DNA from: Undibacter mobilis
GTDB taxonomy: Bacteria > Pseudomonadota > Alphaproteobacteria > Rhizobiales > Xanthobacteraceae
Assembly: GCF_003367195.1 (NCBI RefSeq)
Contig: NZ_QRGO01000001.1
Span: forward strand, 668,501 to 732,500
DNA length: 64,000 nt
Direction of reading: 5' to 3'
The notes beneath the pieces are model-generated. The model was given only the letters and a program-made list of their open reading frames with translations. It searched no databases and had not been told where the DNA came from. Position 1 is the stretch's first letter. Every line of letters begins with the position of its first letter. A program made the translations under genes and the position numbers. Below, piece by piece: positions 16,241 through 24,680 of this stretch.

Positions 16241-17154
16241 CTCTTCGCCACCACCACCAACCCCGGAACCGGCACGCCTTTCTCAGTGCGCGTCGAAGCG
16301 CGCTCGCATATGAGCAGTTCAAGTCCGCCGCTGGCCACCGCCGCGCGCACATGCGCTTCCGAATGCGCATAGCGCAAGGTATCGCGCAGGATGACGCCGT
16401 CGCCGTCATGCGTCTCGACGCTGAAGGCCAGATAGCCGCCCGGCCTCAAAACGCGCGCAGTCGGCGCACCGATCTGCATCAGTTCGTGAAAATAGATAAA
16501 AACATCCGCGGCCAGAACGAGATCGAACGAGCCCGACACCGCGCCGCGCAGGTAGGTCATCACCTCAGCCTCGACGAGATCGTCGTACACTCCCTTGGTG
16601 CGCGCCACCGCCAGCATGCCGCCGGACAGATCGACTCCGGTCAACCGCCCGCACAGCGGCCGGAACAGATCGCCGGCGAGGCCGGTGCCGCAGCCGAGAT
16701 CGAGCACGGCGTCGCACATCTCGGGCGCTCCGGCGCGCGTGAGCGCATCGAGCAGCAATTTCGGCCCCCGATAATTGAGATGTCCGGTGAGCGAGGTCTC
16801 GAACTTCGGCGCATAGCCGTCGAACAGCGACTGGATGTAGCCGATCGGCATGGCAACCGGCGGCAACGCACCGAGCCGGGCGAGCCGGGCGAGCCGCACG
16901 GCGGCGCCATGGGTGTCACGCGGATCGGCGTCCCGCGCCTTCTCAAAAGCCGCGACCGCGCCGGCTTGGTCGCCCAGTTTTTCACGCGTGTCGCCGAGCG
17001 CGAACCAGGCCGCGGCAAAGCCGGGCGCCAGCGTCACCACTTCGGCCAGCAGGTCGGCGGCGGCGGCATGGTCGCCCGCGTCGATCAGGCCGCGGGCCCA
17101 TTCGAATCGGCGATCGGCGATCAGGTCGCCGGAGGTCTGGTGGATGGCACTCAA
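16237..17154 (-). CDS. TPR-containing class I SAM-dependent methyltransferase
   Basis: A 305-residue protein with two parts. Residues about 10-95 form two TPR-like helical repeats (AADLLAEVVTLAPGFAAAWF, GDQAGAVAAFEKARDADP). Residues about 110-300 form a Rossmann methyltransferase with the SAM motif AVLDLGCGTG (149-158), the acidic strand LTGVDLSGGML, and a post-motif FDLVLAADVF. The substrate is not identifiable. Related proteins are often annotated only as TPR-methyltransferases. It is the first gene of the helicase-pdeM operon and overlaps the helicase by four bases, so a link to the repair set is plausible but untested. The start is a TTG with no clear ribosome site, so it is less certain. 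Confidence 0.85.
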   Translation of the reverse strand: MSAIHQTSGDLIADRRFEWARGLIDAGDHAAAADLLAEVVTLAPGFAAAWFALGDTREKLGDQAGAVAAFEKARDADPRDTHGAAVRLARLARLGALPPVAMPIGYIQSLFDGYAPKFETSLTGHLNYRGPKLLLDALTRAGAPEMCDAVLDLGCGTGLAGDLFRPLCGRLTGVDLSGGMLAVARTKGVYDDLVEAEVMTYLRGAVSGSFDLVLAADVFIYFHELMQIGAPTARVLRPGGYLAFSVETHDGDGVILRDTLRYAHSEAHVRAAVASGGLELLICERASTRTEKGVPVPGLVVVAKR

Positions 17155-17197
17155 GGGTTGCTCGCGCGTTGCCGTATCGATGCCTATCTAGACCGTC
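17155..17197. promoter_or_regulatory. 43-base divergent promoter region of the DNA-repair island
   Basis: The only non-coding gap between the minus-strand methyltransferase-helicase-pdeM operon and the plus-strand exonuclease-ligase operon. Both promoters must lie here or inside the flanking coding sequence. No LexA-type box is obvious (no GAAC-N7-GTTC or CTGT-N8-ACAG). Co-regulation of all five genes follows from the geometry, not from a recognised site. Confidence 0.4.
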
Positions 17198-18262
17198 ATG
17201 CGGCCCGAACAAATCCTCGCCCCCAAAATCCTTGCGCCCATGCCGTCCGGCCTGTGCAGCAAGGCCGGAGGCTTTCATATCGACCCGACTCGGCCCGTGG
17301 ACAAGGCCCTCATTACCCATGGTCATTCGGACCATGCCCGGGCCGGCCACGGCCATGTGCTGGCGACCCAGGAAACCCTGGACATTATGCGCCTGCGCTA
17401 TGGCGAAAACTTCGCCGGCTCGGTGCAGGCGGTCGGCTACGGCGAGACCATCGACCTCAATGGCGTTCGCGTCAGCTTCCACCCGGCCGGCCATGTGCTC
17501 GGCTCGGCGCAGATCAGAATCGAGCACAAGGGAGTCCGCATCGTCGCCTCCGGCGACTACAAGGACGTTGCCGATCCGACCTGCCTGCCGTTCGAACTGG
17601 TGCCCTGCGATGTGTTCATCACCGAGGCGACCTTCGGCTTGCCGGTGTTCCGGCACCACGACGCCGCAGGCGAGATCAGGAAACTTCTACATTCAGTCGC
17701 GGTGTTTCCCGAACGCGCGCATCTGGTCGGCGCTTATTCGCTCGGCAAGGCGCAGCGCGTCATCGCCATGCTGCGCGCCGCCGGTTACGACAAGACCATC
17801 TATCTCCACGGCGCCATGGAGAAGATCACGGCCTATTATCAGGAACGCGGCATCGATCTCGGCGCGGTCGAACTCGTCCGGGGGGCCAAGAAGGCCGAAC
17901 TCGCCGGCACCATCACCATCTGCCCGCCGACCGCGATGTCGGATTTATGGTCGCGGCGCTTTCCTGATCCGGTGCTCGCATTCGCCTCGGGCTGGATGCG
18001 CGTGCGCGCCCGCGCCCGGCAACGCGGCGTTACGCTGCCGCTGGTCATTTCCGATCACGCCGACTGGGACGGGCTGACCAAAACGATCACCGCGACCGGC
18101 TGCTCGGAGGTGTGGGTCACCCATGGCGAGGAAGAAGCGCTTGTCCACTGGGCGCACATGCAGGGGCTGAAGGCCAAGCCGCTGGCCATCGTCGGCTACG
18201 GCGATGAAGAGGAGAGTGAAGATCCGGCGCCGGCAGAAGCCGGTTCAGAGGCGGACGCATGA
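17198..18262 (+). CDS. Ligase-associated DNA damage response exonuclease (metallo-beta-lactamase fold)
   Basis: A 354-residue MBL/beta-CASP nuclease (TIGR04122 type, related to SNM1/Artemis and CPSF-73). The metal-binding motif HGHSDHA is at 41-47. Further ligands are in FHPAGHVLGSAQ and VASGDYKDV, and late blocks are LVISDHADWDGL and VWVTHGEEEAL. It would trim 5' ends or cross-linked DNA before ligation. The ATG at 17198 matches the family start (MRPEQILAPK). It overlaps the ligase gene by four bases (ATGA), consistent with coupled translation. Confidence 0.93.
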   Translation: MRPEQILAPKILAPMPSGLCSKAGGFHIDPTRPVDKALITHGHSDHARAGHGHVLATQETLDIMRLRYGENFAGSVQAVGYGETIDLNGVRVSFHPAGHVLGSAQIRIEHKGVRIVASGDYKDVADPTCLPFELVPCDVFITEATFGLPVFRHHDAAGEIRKLLHSVAVFPERAHLVGAYSLGKAQRVIAMLRAAGYDKTIYLHGAMEKITAYYQERGIDLGAVELVRGAKKAELAGTITICPPTAMSDLWSRRFPDPVLAFASGWMRVRARARQRGVTLPLVISDHADWDGLTKTITATGCSEVWVTHGEEEALVHWAHMQGLKAKPLAIVGYGDEEESEDPAPAEAGSEADA

Positions 18263-19959
18263 ACCGCTTTGCCGAATTGCTCGACCGCCTCGCCTACGAG
18301 CCGGGGCGCAACAACAAGATCAGACTGATCGCCGCCTATCTGCGGGAGACCGAAGATCCGGACCGCGGCTATGCGCTCGCCGCCATGACCGGCGCGCTTG
18401 CGTTCCGCAACGCCAAGGCCGGCATGATCCGCCAGTTGATCGCGGAGCGCACCGATCCGGCGCTGTTCGCACTTTCATATGACTATGTCGGCGATCTGTC
18501 GGAGACGGTGGCGCTGATGTGGCAGCCCAAGGTGAGCGACCCCTCAGCGCCGGCGATCGAGGACTTCCCGACCGATCTGTTCGCAACGCCGCGCGACGAA
18601 ACAAAACTGCTTCGCAACGATCCCTCTCCCACGCTCGCCGAGGTCGTCGAAACGTTGTCGACACTGAACAAGGCGCAACTGCCGGCGCAGATCGCGCGCT
18701 GGCTCGACACGCTCGACGAGACCGGCCGCTGGGCACTGCTCAAGCTCGTCACCGGTGGCTTGCGCATCGGCGTATCGGCGCGGCTGGCCAAGACCGCAGC
18801 AGCTTTGCTAGGCGGCAAGGAGCCTGACGAGATCGAAGTTATCTGGCCGGGCCTCGCGCCGCCTTATATCGAGCTGTTCGCATGGCTCGAAGGCAAAGGC
18901 GACAAGCCGGTGAACCGCGATCCCGCGCCGTTCCGTCCGGCAATGCTGGCGCATGCGATCGAGGACGGCGATCTCGAAACGCTCGATCCGGCCGATTTCA
19001 CAGCCGAATGGAAATGGGATGGCATCCGCGTGCAGGCTGTCGCGGGACGCGACGAGCACGGCGCGCTCGTGACACGACTTTATTCGCGCACCGGCGAAGA
19101 CATCTCGCAAAGTTTTCCCGATCTGCTGCCGTCATTGCGCAAAGCCGGCGCCATCGACGGCGAACTTCTGGTTCTGCAGGAAAGCCGGGTGCAGTCTTTC
19201 AACGTTCTGCAGCAGCGGCTCAACCGTAAAGCCGTGACACCGAAGCTGATCGCAGACTTCCCGGCACATCTGCGCGCCTACGATCTGCTTGCCGATGAAA
19301 CGGGTGACCTGCGCGATCTCGGCTTTGCCGAACGCCGCGCCCGGCTCGAGACCTTTGTCAAGAAGCTCGACACGCCGCGCGTCGATCTCTCACCGCTGAT
19401 CGCCTTCGGGACATGGGATGAACTGATCGCCGCGCGCGCCGACCCGGCGCGCGGCGGCGCCGGCGAGGATGCCGAAGCGGTCGAGGGCATCATGCTCAAG
19501 CGGCGCGATGCGGCTTACGTCCCCGGTCGACCGAAGGGGCAATGGTGGAAGTGGAAGCGCGACCCGATGACGGTCGATGCCGTCCTGATGTACGCCCAGC
19601 GCGGCCACGGCAAACGCTCGTCGTTCTACTCCGACTACACCTTCGGCGTCTGGAATGGCGCCGACGAACTGGTGCCGGTCGGCAAGGCCTATTTTGGCTT
19701 CACCGACGACGAACTGACCGAGATCGACCGCTTCATCCGCCGCAACACCGTGGCCAAATTCGGCCCGGTGCGCGAGGTCACCCATGAGCCAGATACAGGG
19801 CTGGTGCTGGAGGTCGCCTTCGAAGGCTTGCAGCAATCCACCCGGCACAAGTCCGGCATCGCCATGCGGTTTCCGCGAATCAGCCGTCTGCGCTGGGACA
19901 AGCCACCCCGCGAAGCCGACCGGCTCGAAACGCTGGAGAAGATGCTGGGAAAGGCATAA
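18259..19959 (+). CDS. ATP-dependent DNA ligase (ligase-associated repair type)
   Basis: A 566-residue ATP-dependent ligase. It has an N-terminal helical domain (about 1-205) like that of eukaryotic and archaeal ligases, the adenylation domain with motif I EWKWDGIRVQ (Lys252 as AMP acceptor), motif III SRTGEDIS, motif IV EGIMLKRRD, motif V QWWKWKRDP, and a C-terminal OB-fold. It seals nicks using ATP. Bacterial replication uses the NAD-dependent LigA, so this enzyme is a repair ligase. It defines the ligase-associated set with the exonuclease, helicase and PdeM next to it. The ATG overlaps the exonuclease stop. Confidence 0.95.
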   Translation: MNRFAELLDRLAYEPGRNNKIRLIAAYLRETEDPDRGYALAAMTGALAFRNAKAGMIRQLIAERTDPALFALSYDYVGDLSETVALMWQPKVSDPSAPAIEDFPTDLFATPRDETKLLRNDPSPTLAEVVETLSTLNKAQLPAQIARWLDTLDETGRWALLKLVTGGLRIGVSARLAKTAAALLGGKEPDEIEVIWPGLAPPYIELFAWLEGKGDKPVNRDPAPFRPAMLAHAIEDGDLETLDPADFTAEWKWDGIRVQAVAGRDEHGALVTRLYSRTGEDISQSFPDLLPSLRKAGAIDGELLVLQESRVQSFNVLQQRLNRKAVTPKLIADFPAHLRAYDLLADETGDLRDLGFAERRARLETFVKKLDTPRVDLSPLIAFGTWDELIAARADPARGGAGEDAEAVEGIMLKRRDAAYVPGRPKGQWWKWKRDPMTVDAVLMYAQRGHGKRSSFYSDYTFGVWNGADELVPVGKAYFGFTDDELTEIDRFIRRNTVAKFGPVREVTHEPDTGLVLEVAFEGLQQSTRHKSGIAMRFPRISRLRWDKPPREADRLETLEKMLGKA

Positions 19960-20028
19960 CTTGACCGCTACCGGAACTTCGCATCAGGTACCGCCATGCC
20001 GAATGAACTGGAGCCCGTGGAGCGCCGC

Positions 20029-20304
20029 ATGAGCAACGACACCGCAACCCGCATTTTCGGCGGTTCGCCGCTCGGCGTCCTGGTGCGCCTGATTCTGGTG
20101 TCGATCCTGGTCGGCGTCATCCTGTCGGCGCTCGGCCTCAATCCGCTCGATATTTTCGAGAGCCTGCGGCGACTGATCCGCAACATCTGGAATATGGGTT
20201 TCGACGCCATCCGCTGGGTGTGGGGTTATTTCCTGCTCGGCGCCGTCATCGTCATCCCGATCTGGCTGATCATGCGCATCGTCAACGCGCCGCGCGGAAA
20301 GTAA
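20029..20304 (+). CDS. DUF6460-type small membrane protein
   Basis: A 91-residue protein with two hydrophobic spans, about 16-38 (LVRLILVSILVGVILSALG) and 64-83 (YFLLGAVIVIPIWLIMRI). A tryptophan-rich amphipathic stretch (IWNMGFDAIRWVWGY) lies between them. No function is known for this family, which is conserved in Rhizobiales. An ATG at 19996 would add 11 residues. The ATG at 20029 is preferred because GGAG lies 6 bases upstream and MSNDTATRIFGGSPL looks like the family start. The gene lies between the ligase and a MATE transporter with short gaps. Confidence 0.7.
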   Translation: MSNDTATRIFGGSPLGVLVRLILVSILVGVILSALGLNPLDIFESLRRLIRNIWNMGFDAIRWVWGYFLLGAVIVIPIWLIMRIVNAPRGK

Positions 20305-20316
20305 TACGGCGACCGG

Positions 20317-21636
20317 GTGAATCCTTCCGTCCAGGTCAATACCGCCCGCATCTTCGCGATCGCGGGTCCGGCGATGCTTGCCAACATCACCACGCCGCTG
20401 CTCGGCGTCGTGGCGACGACCGTTATCGGCCGGCTCGGCGATGCGGCGATCCTCGGCGGCGTCGCCATGGCGTCGCTTGTATTCGATTGCATCTTCTGGC
20501 TGTTCGGCTTCCTGCGCAGCGGCACGGTGGCGCTGACCGCGCAGGCCTTCGGCGCCCGCGACCACGGCGAGCAGCGCGCGGCACTGGCACGGGCGATGAT
20601 GATGGCCGCCGTGTCAGGCGTCGCGCTGATCGCCCTGCGCGGCCCGCTCACATCGTTCGTCTTCGACCTGATGGGCGGCAGCGCGGAAGTTTCGGCCGCA
20701 GCCCGCCACTATTTTCTCTTGCGCAGCTGGGCGGCGCCCTTCGCGCTCGGCAACTACGTCATGCTTGGCTGGTTCATCGGCCTCGCGCGTCCGATGCGGG
20801 GGCTGGCGGTGCAGATCACCGTCAATGTCATCAACATGGCGCTCACGATCATTCTGGTGCTCGGCGCCGGCTGGGGCGCGAGTGGTGCGGCAATTGCCGC
20901 GGTGATCGCTGAAATCTGCGGCCTTGTCCTCGGCCTGGCGATGGCGTGGCGCATGCTCGAAGGCCGCTTCGAATGGGGCAGCACGGCGCATTACAACCGC
21001 GAGAAACTGTGGCGCATGCTGCTCATCAACCGCGACATCATGTTGCGCACCGCAGCGCTGGTCAGCGTCTTCCTGTTCTTCTCGGCGCAGGGCGCGCGCG
21101 CCGGCGACGTGACCTTGGCCGCCAATGCGGTGCTGCAGAACGTGGTGTTCCTCGGCACGTTCTTCCTCGAAGGCCTGGCCAATGCCGCCCAGCAGCTCTG
21201 CGGCGCCACGGTCGGCGCGCGCGACCGCGCGGCCTTCGCTCATGCCGTCCGGCTCATCATGGGTTGGGGCGTCGTCTTCGGCATCTGCGCCGCGGTGTTC
21301 TTTTACGTCGCCGGCCCGGCAATCATCGCCATGATGTCGGCCAGCGCCGACGTGCGCCACATCGCCAACGAATTTCTGCTTATGGCGGCGCTTGTGCCGT
21401 TGATCGGCGTGCCAGCTTTCATCATGGATGGCGTCTATGTCGGCGCGACCTGGACACGCGACATGCGCAACCTGATGGCCGTGGCGCTGGCGATCTATCT
21501 CGTGGCCTGGTGGGGGATGCAGTCGCTCGGCAATAACGGGCTATGGCTGGCGTTGCTGACCTTCTACGTGTTCCGCGGCAGCCTGCAGGTGCTGCGCTAT
21601 CGGACACTCGTCAAGCGACCGTTCGAGAAATACTGA
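20317..21636 (+). CDS. MATE family efflux transporter
   Basis: A 439-residue protein with twelve hydrophobic segments in two similar halves. The first half starts RIFAIAGPAMLANITTPLLG. The loop with FGFLRSGTVALTAQAFGARD is the typical MATE element after segment 2, and its counterpart in the second half is LEGLANAAQQLCGATVGARD. This sub-branch resembles DinF. It would export cationic or organic compounds against Na+ or H+. The start is GTG at 20317, 12 bases after the DUF6460 stop. It converges on pyrD with only 6 bases between stops. Confidence 0.9.
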   Translation: MNPSVQVNTARIFAIAGPAMLANITTPLLGVVATTVIGRLGDAAILGGVAMASLVFDCIFWLFGFLRSGTVALTAQAFGARDHGEQRAALARAMMMAAVSGVALIALRGPLTSFVFDLMGGSAEVSAAARHYFLLRSWAAPFALGNYVMLGWFIGLARPMRGLAVQITVNVINMALTIILVLGAGWGASGAAIAAVIAEICGLVLGLAMAWRMLEGRFEWGSTAHYNREKLWRMLLINRDIMLRTAALVSVFLFFSAQGARAGDVTLAANAVLQNVVFLGTFFLEGLANAAQQLCGATVGARDRAAFAHAVRLIMGWGVVFGICAAVFFYVAGPAIIAMMSASADVRHIANEFLLMAALVPLIGVPAFIMDGVYVGATWTRDMRNLMAVALAIYLVAWWGMQSLGNNGLWLALLTFYVFRGSLQVLRYRTLVKRPFEKY

Positions 21637-21642
21637 CGCGAC

Positions 21643-22737
21643 CTAGGTCGGCCAACTTTCCGCGGTGATGTCGGCGGCATCAACGCCGACCATGGCCGCG
21701 AGCGAATCGCGATTGCCCCGCTTGAGCGCCGCGGCGATATCGGCCTTCATTCGCCCGACCAGCCCGATGCCCTGATAGACAAGACCGGTGTAAAGCTGCA
21801 CCAAGGTGGCGCCGGCCTTGATCTTGGCGATCGCGGTGGCACCGGAATCGATGCCGCCGACGCCGATCAGCGGAAACGCATTCTCGGTGCGCACATAGGT
21901 TTCCGCCAGCATGCGCGTCGCCAGGCGAAACATCGGCTTGCCGGACAGGCCGCCGGTCTCTTTCGCCTTCTCGCGGTCGCGCAAGGACGACGGCCGCGAG
22001 ATCGTGGTGTTCGACACGATCATGCCGTCAATGCGATGCTGGCGCGCGACCCCGACGACGTCGTCGAGTTCGGGCAACGTCAGGTCGGGCGCGATCTTCA
22101 CCAAAATTGGCGTCTGGCCCGAGCGTGCGCGCACGCGCTCGCGGGCCTCAATGACGCGGGAGAGCAGTTCGTCCAGCGCCTCGGCCTGCTGCAGGTTGCG
22201 CAGGCCTGGCGTATTGGGGGAGGACACGTTGACGGTGAAATAGCTCGCCACCGCCGAGAATGTCTCGATCAGCCGCACATAGTCCTCGGTGCGGTCCACC
22301 GAATCCTTGTTGGCGCCGATATTGACGCCGACGATCCCACCCTCGCGGGAACGCGCAGCAAGCCGCGCCAGCGCCACAGCAGCACCGCCATTGTTGAAGC
22401 CGAGCCGGTTGATGACACCGCCATCGGCCTCGAGGCGGAACAGGCGGGGGCGCGGATTGCCGAGTTGCGGCCGCGGCGTCAGCGTGCCGATCTCGACGAA
22501 GCCGAAACCGAGCCGCAACAGCGCATCGGGTGCCGATGCGTTCTTGTCGAAGCCGGCAGCGAGCCCGATGGGATTGGGGAAGTTCAGACCGAAGGCGCGC
22601 ACTTTCAGTTCCGGTGGATCGGGCTCAGGCCGGCCACGCGGCATCAGGCGCAACGCCTTCAGAGCCAGATTGTGGGCATCCTCAGGGTCGAGAGCCCGCA
22701 GAAAAGGGCGCGACAGGCGATCCAGGAAGCCGATCAC
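21643..22737 (-). CDS. pyrD: Dihydroorotate dehydrogenase (quinone), class 2
   Basis: A 364-residue FMN enzyme that oxidises dihydroorotate to orotate with ubiquinone, the fourth step of UMP synthesis. It attaches to the inner membrane through its N-terminal helices (FLDRLSRPFLRALDPEDAHN). FMN and active-site blocks are GLAAGFDKNA, GFGFVEIGTLTPRPQ, NVSSPNTPGL with the catalytic Ser, VKIAPDL, NTTISR and LIGVGGI. The open frame reaches an ATG at 22752. The GTG at 22737 is preferred: GGAG lies 6 bases before it, and it gives the family opening M-I-x-F-LDRL. No partner gene is adjacent. Confidence 0.93.
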   Translation of the reverse strand: MIGFLDRLSRPFLRALDPEDAHNLALKALRLMPRGRPEPDPPELKVRAFGLNFPNPIGLAAGFDKNASAPDALLRLGFGFVEIGTLTPRPQLGNPRPRLFRLEADGGVINRLGFNNGGAAVALARLAARSREGGIVGVNIGANKDSVDRTEDYVRLIETFSAVASYFTVNVSSPNTPGLRNLQQAEALDELLSRVIEARERVRARSGQTPILVKIAPDLTLPELDDVVGVARQHRIDGMIVSNTTISRPSSLRDREKAKETGGLSGKPMFRLATRMLAETYVRTENAFPLIGVGGIDSGATAIAKIKAGATLVQLYTGLVYQGIGLVGRMKADIAAALKRGNRDSLAAMVGVDAADITAESWPT

Positions 22738-22929
22738 CGGCAAACTCCACATCAACTATCCGGCGGCGGCCGCCACCGCGATTCCAAAACGTCGCCGAGA
22801 CATAAGCCCCGGAGCCGGCAAAAGCGATGGTCTTGCTGGCCTGCGCCGGCGATTTCCCATGGCGTTATCCCGTGCCGCTTCTTTGACGGATTTTCTTGCG
22901 GGAATCAGCAGACAAGGCCACCGAAACAC

Positions 22930-22960
22930 TTGCAGCAACACCCCGATTCAAGGCTATAAT
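22930..22960 (+). promoter_or_regulatory. Candidate sigma70 promoter of the S24 regulator gene
   Basis: A perfect TATAAT at 22955-22960 follows TTGCAG at 22930-22935 with a 19-base spacer, longer than ideal. It sits 72 bases before the ATG at 23032, in an AT-rich patch that contrasts with the surrounding sequence. Prediction by pattern only. Confidence 0.45.
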
Positions 22961-23031
22961 TCCTAAATAATGCCCGATAACCGGGGCTACCGGATCCTGA
23001 GCGGGCCGGTGCCGAAACGTTGAGGCTTTTC

Positions 23032-23661
23032 ATGCTGACCCATTCGCAAATCTGGAATGCCATCGACCGCCTGGCGGCTCGCTCCGACCTCACGGCTTCG
23101 GGTCTGGCCAAGAAAGCCGGCCTCGACCCGACCACCTTCAACAAGTCCAAGCGCATCACGCCCGAGGGCCGCCCGCGCTGGCCCTCGACCGAGTCGGTGG
23201 CCAAGGCGCTGGCAGCGACCAACACCAAGGTCGATACCTTCGTCAGCCTCATCACCGACGGCGGCAAGCAGGCAATCTCCAGCGTGCCGCTGATCGGCTT
23301 CGCCGAAGCCGGATCCTCCGGCTATTTCGACGATGCCGGTTTTCCGGTCGGCAAAGGCTGGGAGAAGGTGAGCCTCCCCACCATTACCGACGAGCACGCT
23401 TATGCGCTTGAGGTATCCGGCGACTCGATGAAACCGGCTTATCGCGAAGGCGACATCATCATCGTGTCGCCATCGGCACCCGTGCGCAAAGGCGACCGCG
23501 TCGTGGTCAAGACCCGGAAGGGTGAGATCATGGCCAAGGAGCTCAAGCGCAAGCAAGCCAAGTCGATCGAGCTCAAGTCGCTCAACTCCGAGCACCGCGA
23601 CCGCACGTTGCAGATGGCTGACGTCGAGTGGATCGCGCGCATCCTTTGGGCCAGCCAGTAA
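23032..23661 (+). CDS. XRE/S24 LexA-like transcriptional regulator with peptidase domain
   Basis: A 209-residue regulator. An N-terminal helix-turn-helix (about 5-60: GLAKKAGLDPTTFNKSKR) is followed by an S24 peptidase domain (about 85-205). The Ser/Lys dyad is intact: Ser132 in EVSGDSMKP and Lys169 in GEIMAKELKR. An Ala-Gly pair at 93-94 (AEAGSSG) is at the place where LexA and CI-type repressors self-cleave. The ATG at 23032 has GAGG 6 bases upstream; an upstream TTG at 23020 is less likely. No phage genes are nearby, so it looks like a chromosomal regulator. An inverted repeat 18 bases past its stop may be its operator or that of the carbonic anhydrase. Confidence 0.87.
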   Translation: MLTHSQIWNAIDRLAARSDLTASGLAKKAGLDPTTFNKSKRITPEGRPRWPSTESVAKALAATNTKVDTFVSLITDGGKQAISSVPLIGFAEAGSSGYFDDAGFPVGKGWEKVSLPTITDEHAYALEVSGDSMKPAYREGDIIIVSPSAPVRKGDRVVVKTRKGEIMAKELKRKQAKSIELKSLNSEHRDRTLQMADVEWIARILWASQ

Positions 23662-23679
23662 GCCGGACGGAAATATACA

Positions 23680-23710
23680 GCGTTGGTAACGTTGTATAGT
23701 TACGCAACGC
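23680..23710. promoter_or_regulatory. Imperfect 31-base inverted repeat, operator-like
   Basis: Left arm GCGTTG-G-TAAC and right arm GTTA-CG-CAACGC around an AT-rich centre. It lies between the S24 regulator stop and the carbonic anhydrase gene. It is AT-rich in the middle and has no T-run, so it looks more like a dimeric protein binding site than a terminator. Confidence 0.5.
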
Positions 23711-23753
23711 AGTGGCCACCGGATACCGGGTGTGTCGTTAAATCGATATAACC

Positions 23754-23850
23754 CGCTCGCGCGAGCGCTGATTATAAACTGGATAGAGAGTAGGTTTAAC
23801 CAATCGCCGATTCTCGGCGATTAGTGTCTGGAATCACCGGCACTTGCCGG
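23754..23850. other. Cluster of three perfect inverted repeats upstream of the carbonic anhydrase gene
   Basis: Three perfect palindromes follow one another: CGCTCGC/GCGAGCG at 23754-23767 with no spacer, AATCGCCGA/TCGGCGATT at 23802-23822 with a 3-base loop, and CCGGCA/TGCCGG at 23837-23850 with a 2-base loop. In RNA they would form hairpins in the leader of the gene starting at 23891. Their role is unknown; the middle one could be a terminator of the regulator gene. Confidence 0.55.
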
Positions 23851-23890
23851 AGGGCAAACCGGTCCACTCTTTTCTATCCAGGGGCAATAC

Positions 23891-24643
23891 ATGAATCGTC
23901 GACATGCATTAAAGGCGCTCGCCGCGATGGCGCTTTGTCCGTTGTGTTCGCCGCCAGGCTTTGCCGCCGAGGGCGCACACTGGAGCTACGAGGGCGAACA
24001 CGGGCCTACACATTGGGGCGACATGGATGCCGCGAGCAAAGCCTGCTCAATCGGCGCGCAGCAGTCCCCGATCGATATCCAGGGCAGCATCAAGTCGCAA
24101 TTGCCGGCCTTGAAGATCGGCTGGACGAAAAAGCCGGACATGATCGTCAACAACGGCCACACCATTCAGGTGAATGCCGACCCCGGCAACGGCCTGACGG
24201 TCGGTGCCAGCAAGTACGAACTGCTGCAGTATCACTTCCACCATCCGAGCGAACATCTCATCGGCGGCAAGGCCTATCCGATGGAAGTCCATTTCGTTCA
24301 CAAGGATGCGGCCGGCAATCTGGCGGTGATCGGCGTGCTGATGGCCGCCGGCAAGGCCAATCCGGCTTTCAACAAGATCGTGGCGTCCATGCCCGGCAAG
24401 CAAGGCCCTGCGGTCAAACTGGCGGCCGCGGTCGATCCGAACCAGATGCTGCCGGCCGGTCGTGGCTACTATCGCTACTCGGGTTCGCTGACGACGCCGC
24501 CCTGCAGCGAAGTGGTGAATTGGCTGGTGCTGCGTGAGCCGATCCAGGTCGCGCGCGCCGACATCGACGCCTTTGCCAAACTGTTCCCGATGAACGCCCG
24601 CCCGGTACAGAAGGACAACCGTCGCTTCGTCCTGAGTTCGTAA
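23891..24643 (+). CDS. Alpha-class carbonic anhydrase, periplasmic
   Basis: A 250-residue protein that interconverts CO2 and bicarbonate outside the cytoplasm. A signal peptide covers about residues 1-26 (MNRRHALKALAAMALCPLC..GFAA). Zinc ligands are His115, His117 (QYHFHHPSEH) and His134 (MEVHFVH). The proton-path and substrate blocks AQQSPIDI and GSLTTPPCSEVVNW are present. Cys52 and Cys206 (TPPCSE) are placed to form the conserved disulfide. The gene is single and is preceded by a 229-base leader rich in inverted repeats. It is followed by a strong hairpin. Confidence 0.93.
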   Translation: MNRRHALKALAAMALCPLCSPPGFAAEGAHWSYEGEHGPTHWGDMDAASKACSIGAQQSPIDIQGSIKSQLPALKIGWTKKPDMIVNNGHTIQVNADPGNGLTVGASKYELLQYHFHHPSEHLIGGKAYPMEVHFVHKDAAGNLAVIGVLMAAGKANPAFNKIVASMPGKQGPAVKLAAAVDPNQMLPAGRGYYRYSGSLTTPPCSEVVNWLVLREPIQVARADIDAFAKLFPMNARPVQKDNRRFVLSS

Positions 24644-24651
24644 GGCATCCT

Positions 24652-24677
24652 ATCCCTCCCCGCTTGCGGGGAGGGAT
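24652..24677. terminator. Strong bidirectional hairpin terminator
   Basis: ATCCCTCCCCGC at 24652-24663, TT, then the exact complement at 24666-24677: a 12-base stem with almost no loop. It lies between the stops of the convergent carbonic anhydrase and lysyl-tRNA synthetase genes. There is no long T-run on either strand. Confidence 0.75.
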
Positions 24678-24680
24678 CAC

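Noticed and set aside
16225..17967. 580-codon plus-strand frame across the methyltransferase and into the exonuclease
   Set aside because: It overlaps two well-supported genes in other frames and has no recognisable motif.
20317..22737. A fused or overlapping MATE-pyrD transcript unit
   Set aside because: The genes are convergent with 6 bases between stops. This is tight packing without evidence of a functional link.
23032..23661. S24 regulator as a sign of a prophage
   Set aside because: No integrase, terminase, portal or other phage gene is present. Neighbours on both sides are core metabolic genes, and the tRNA gene in the window is 21 kb away.
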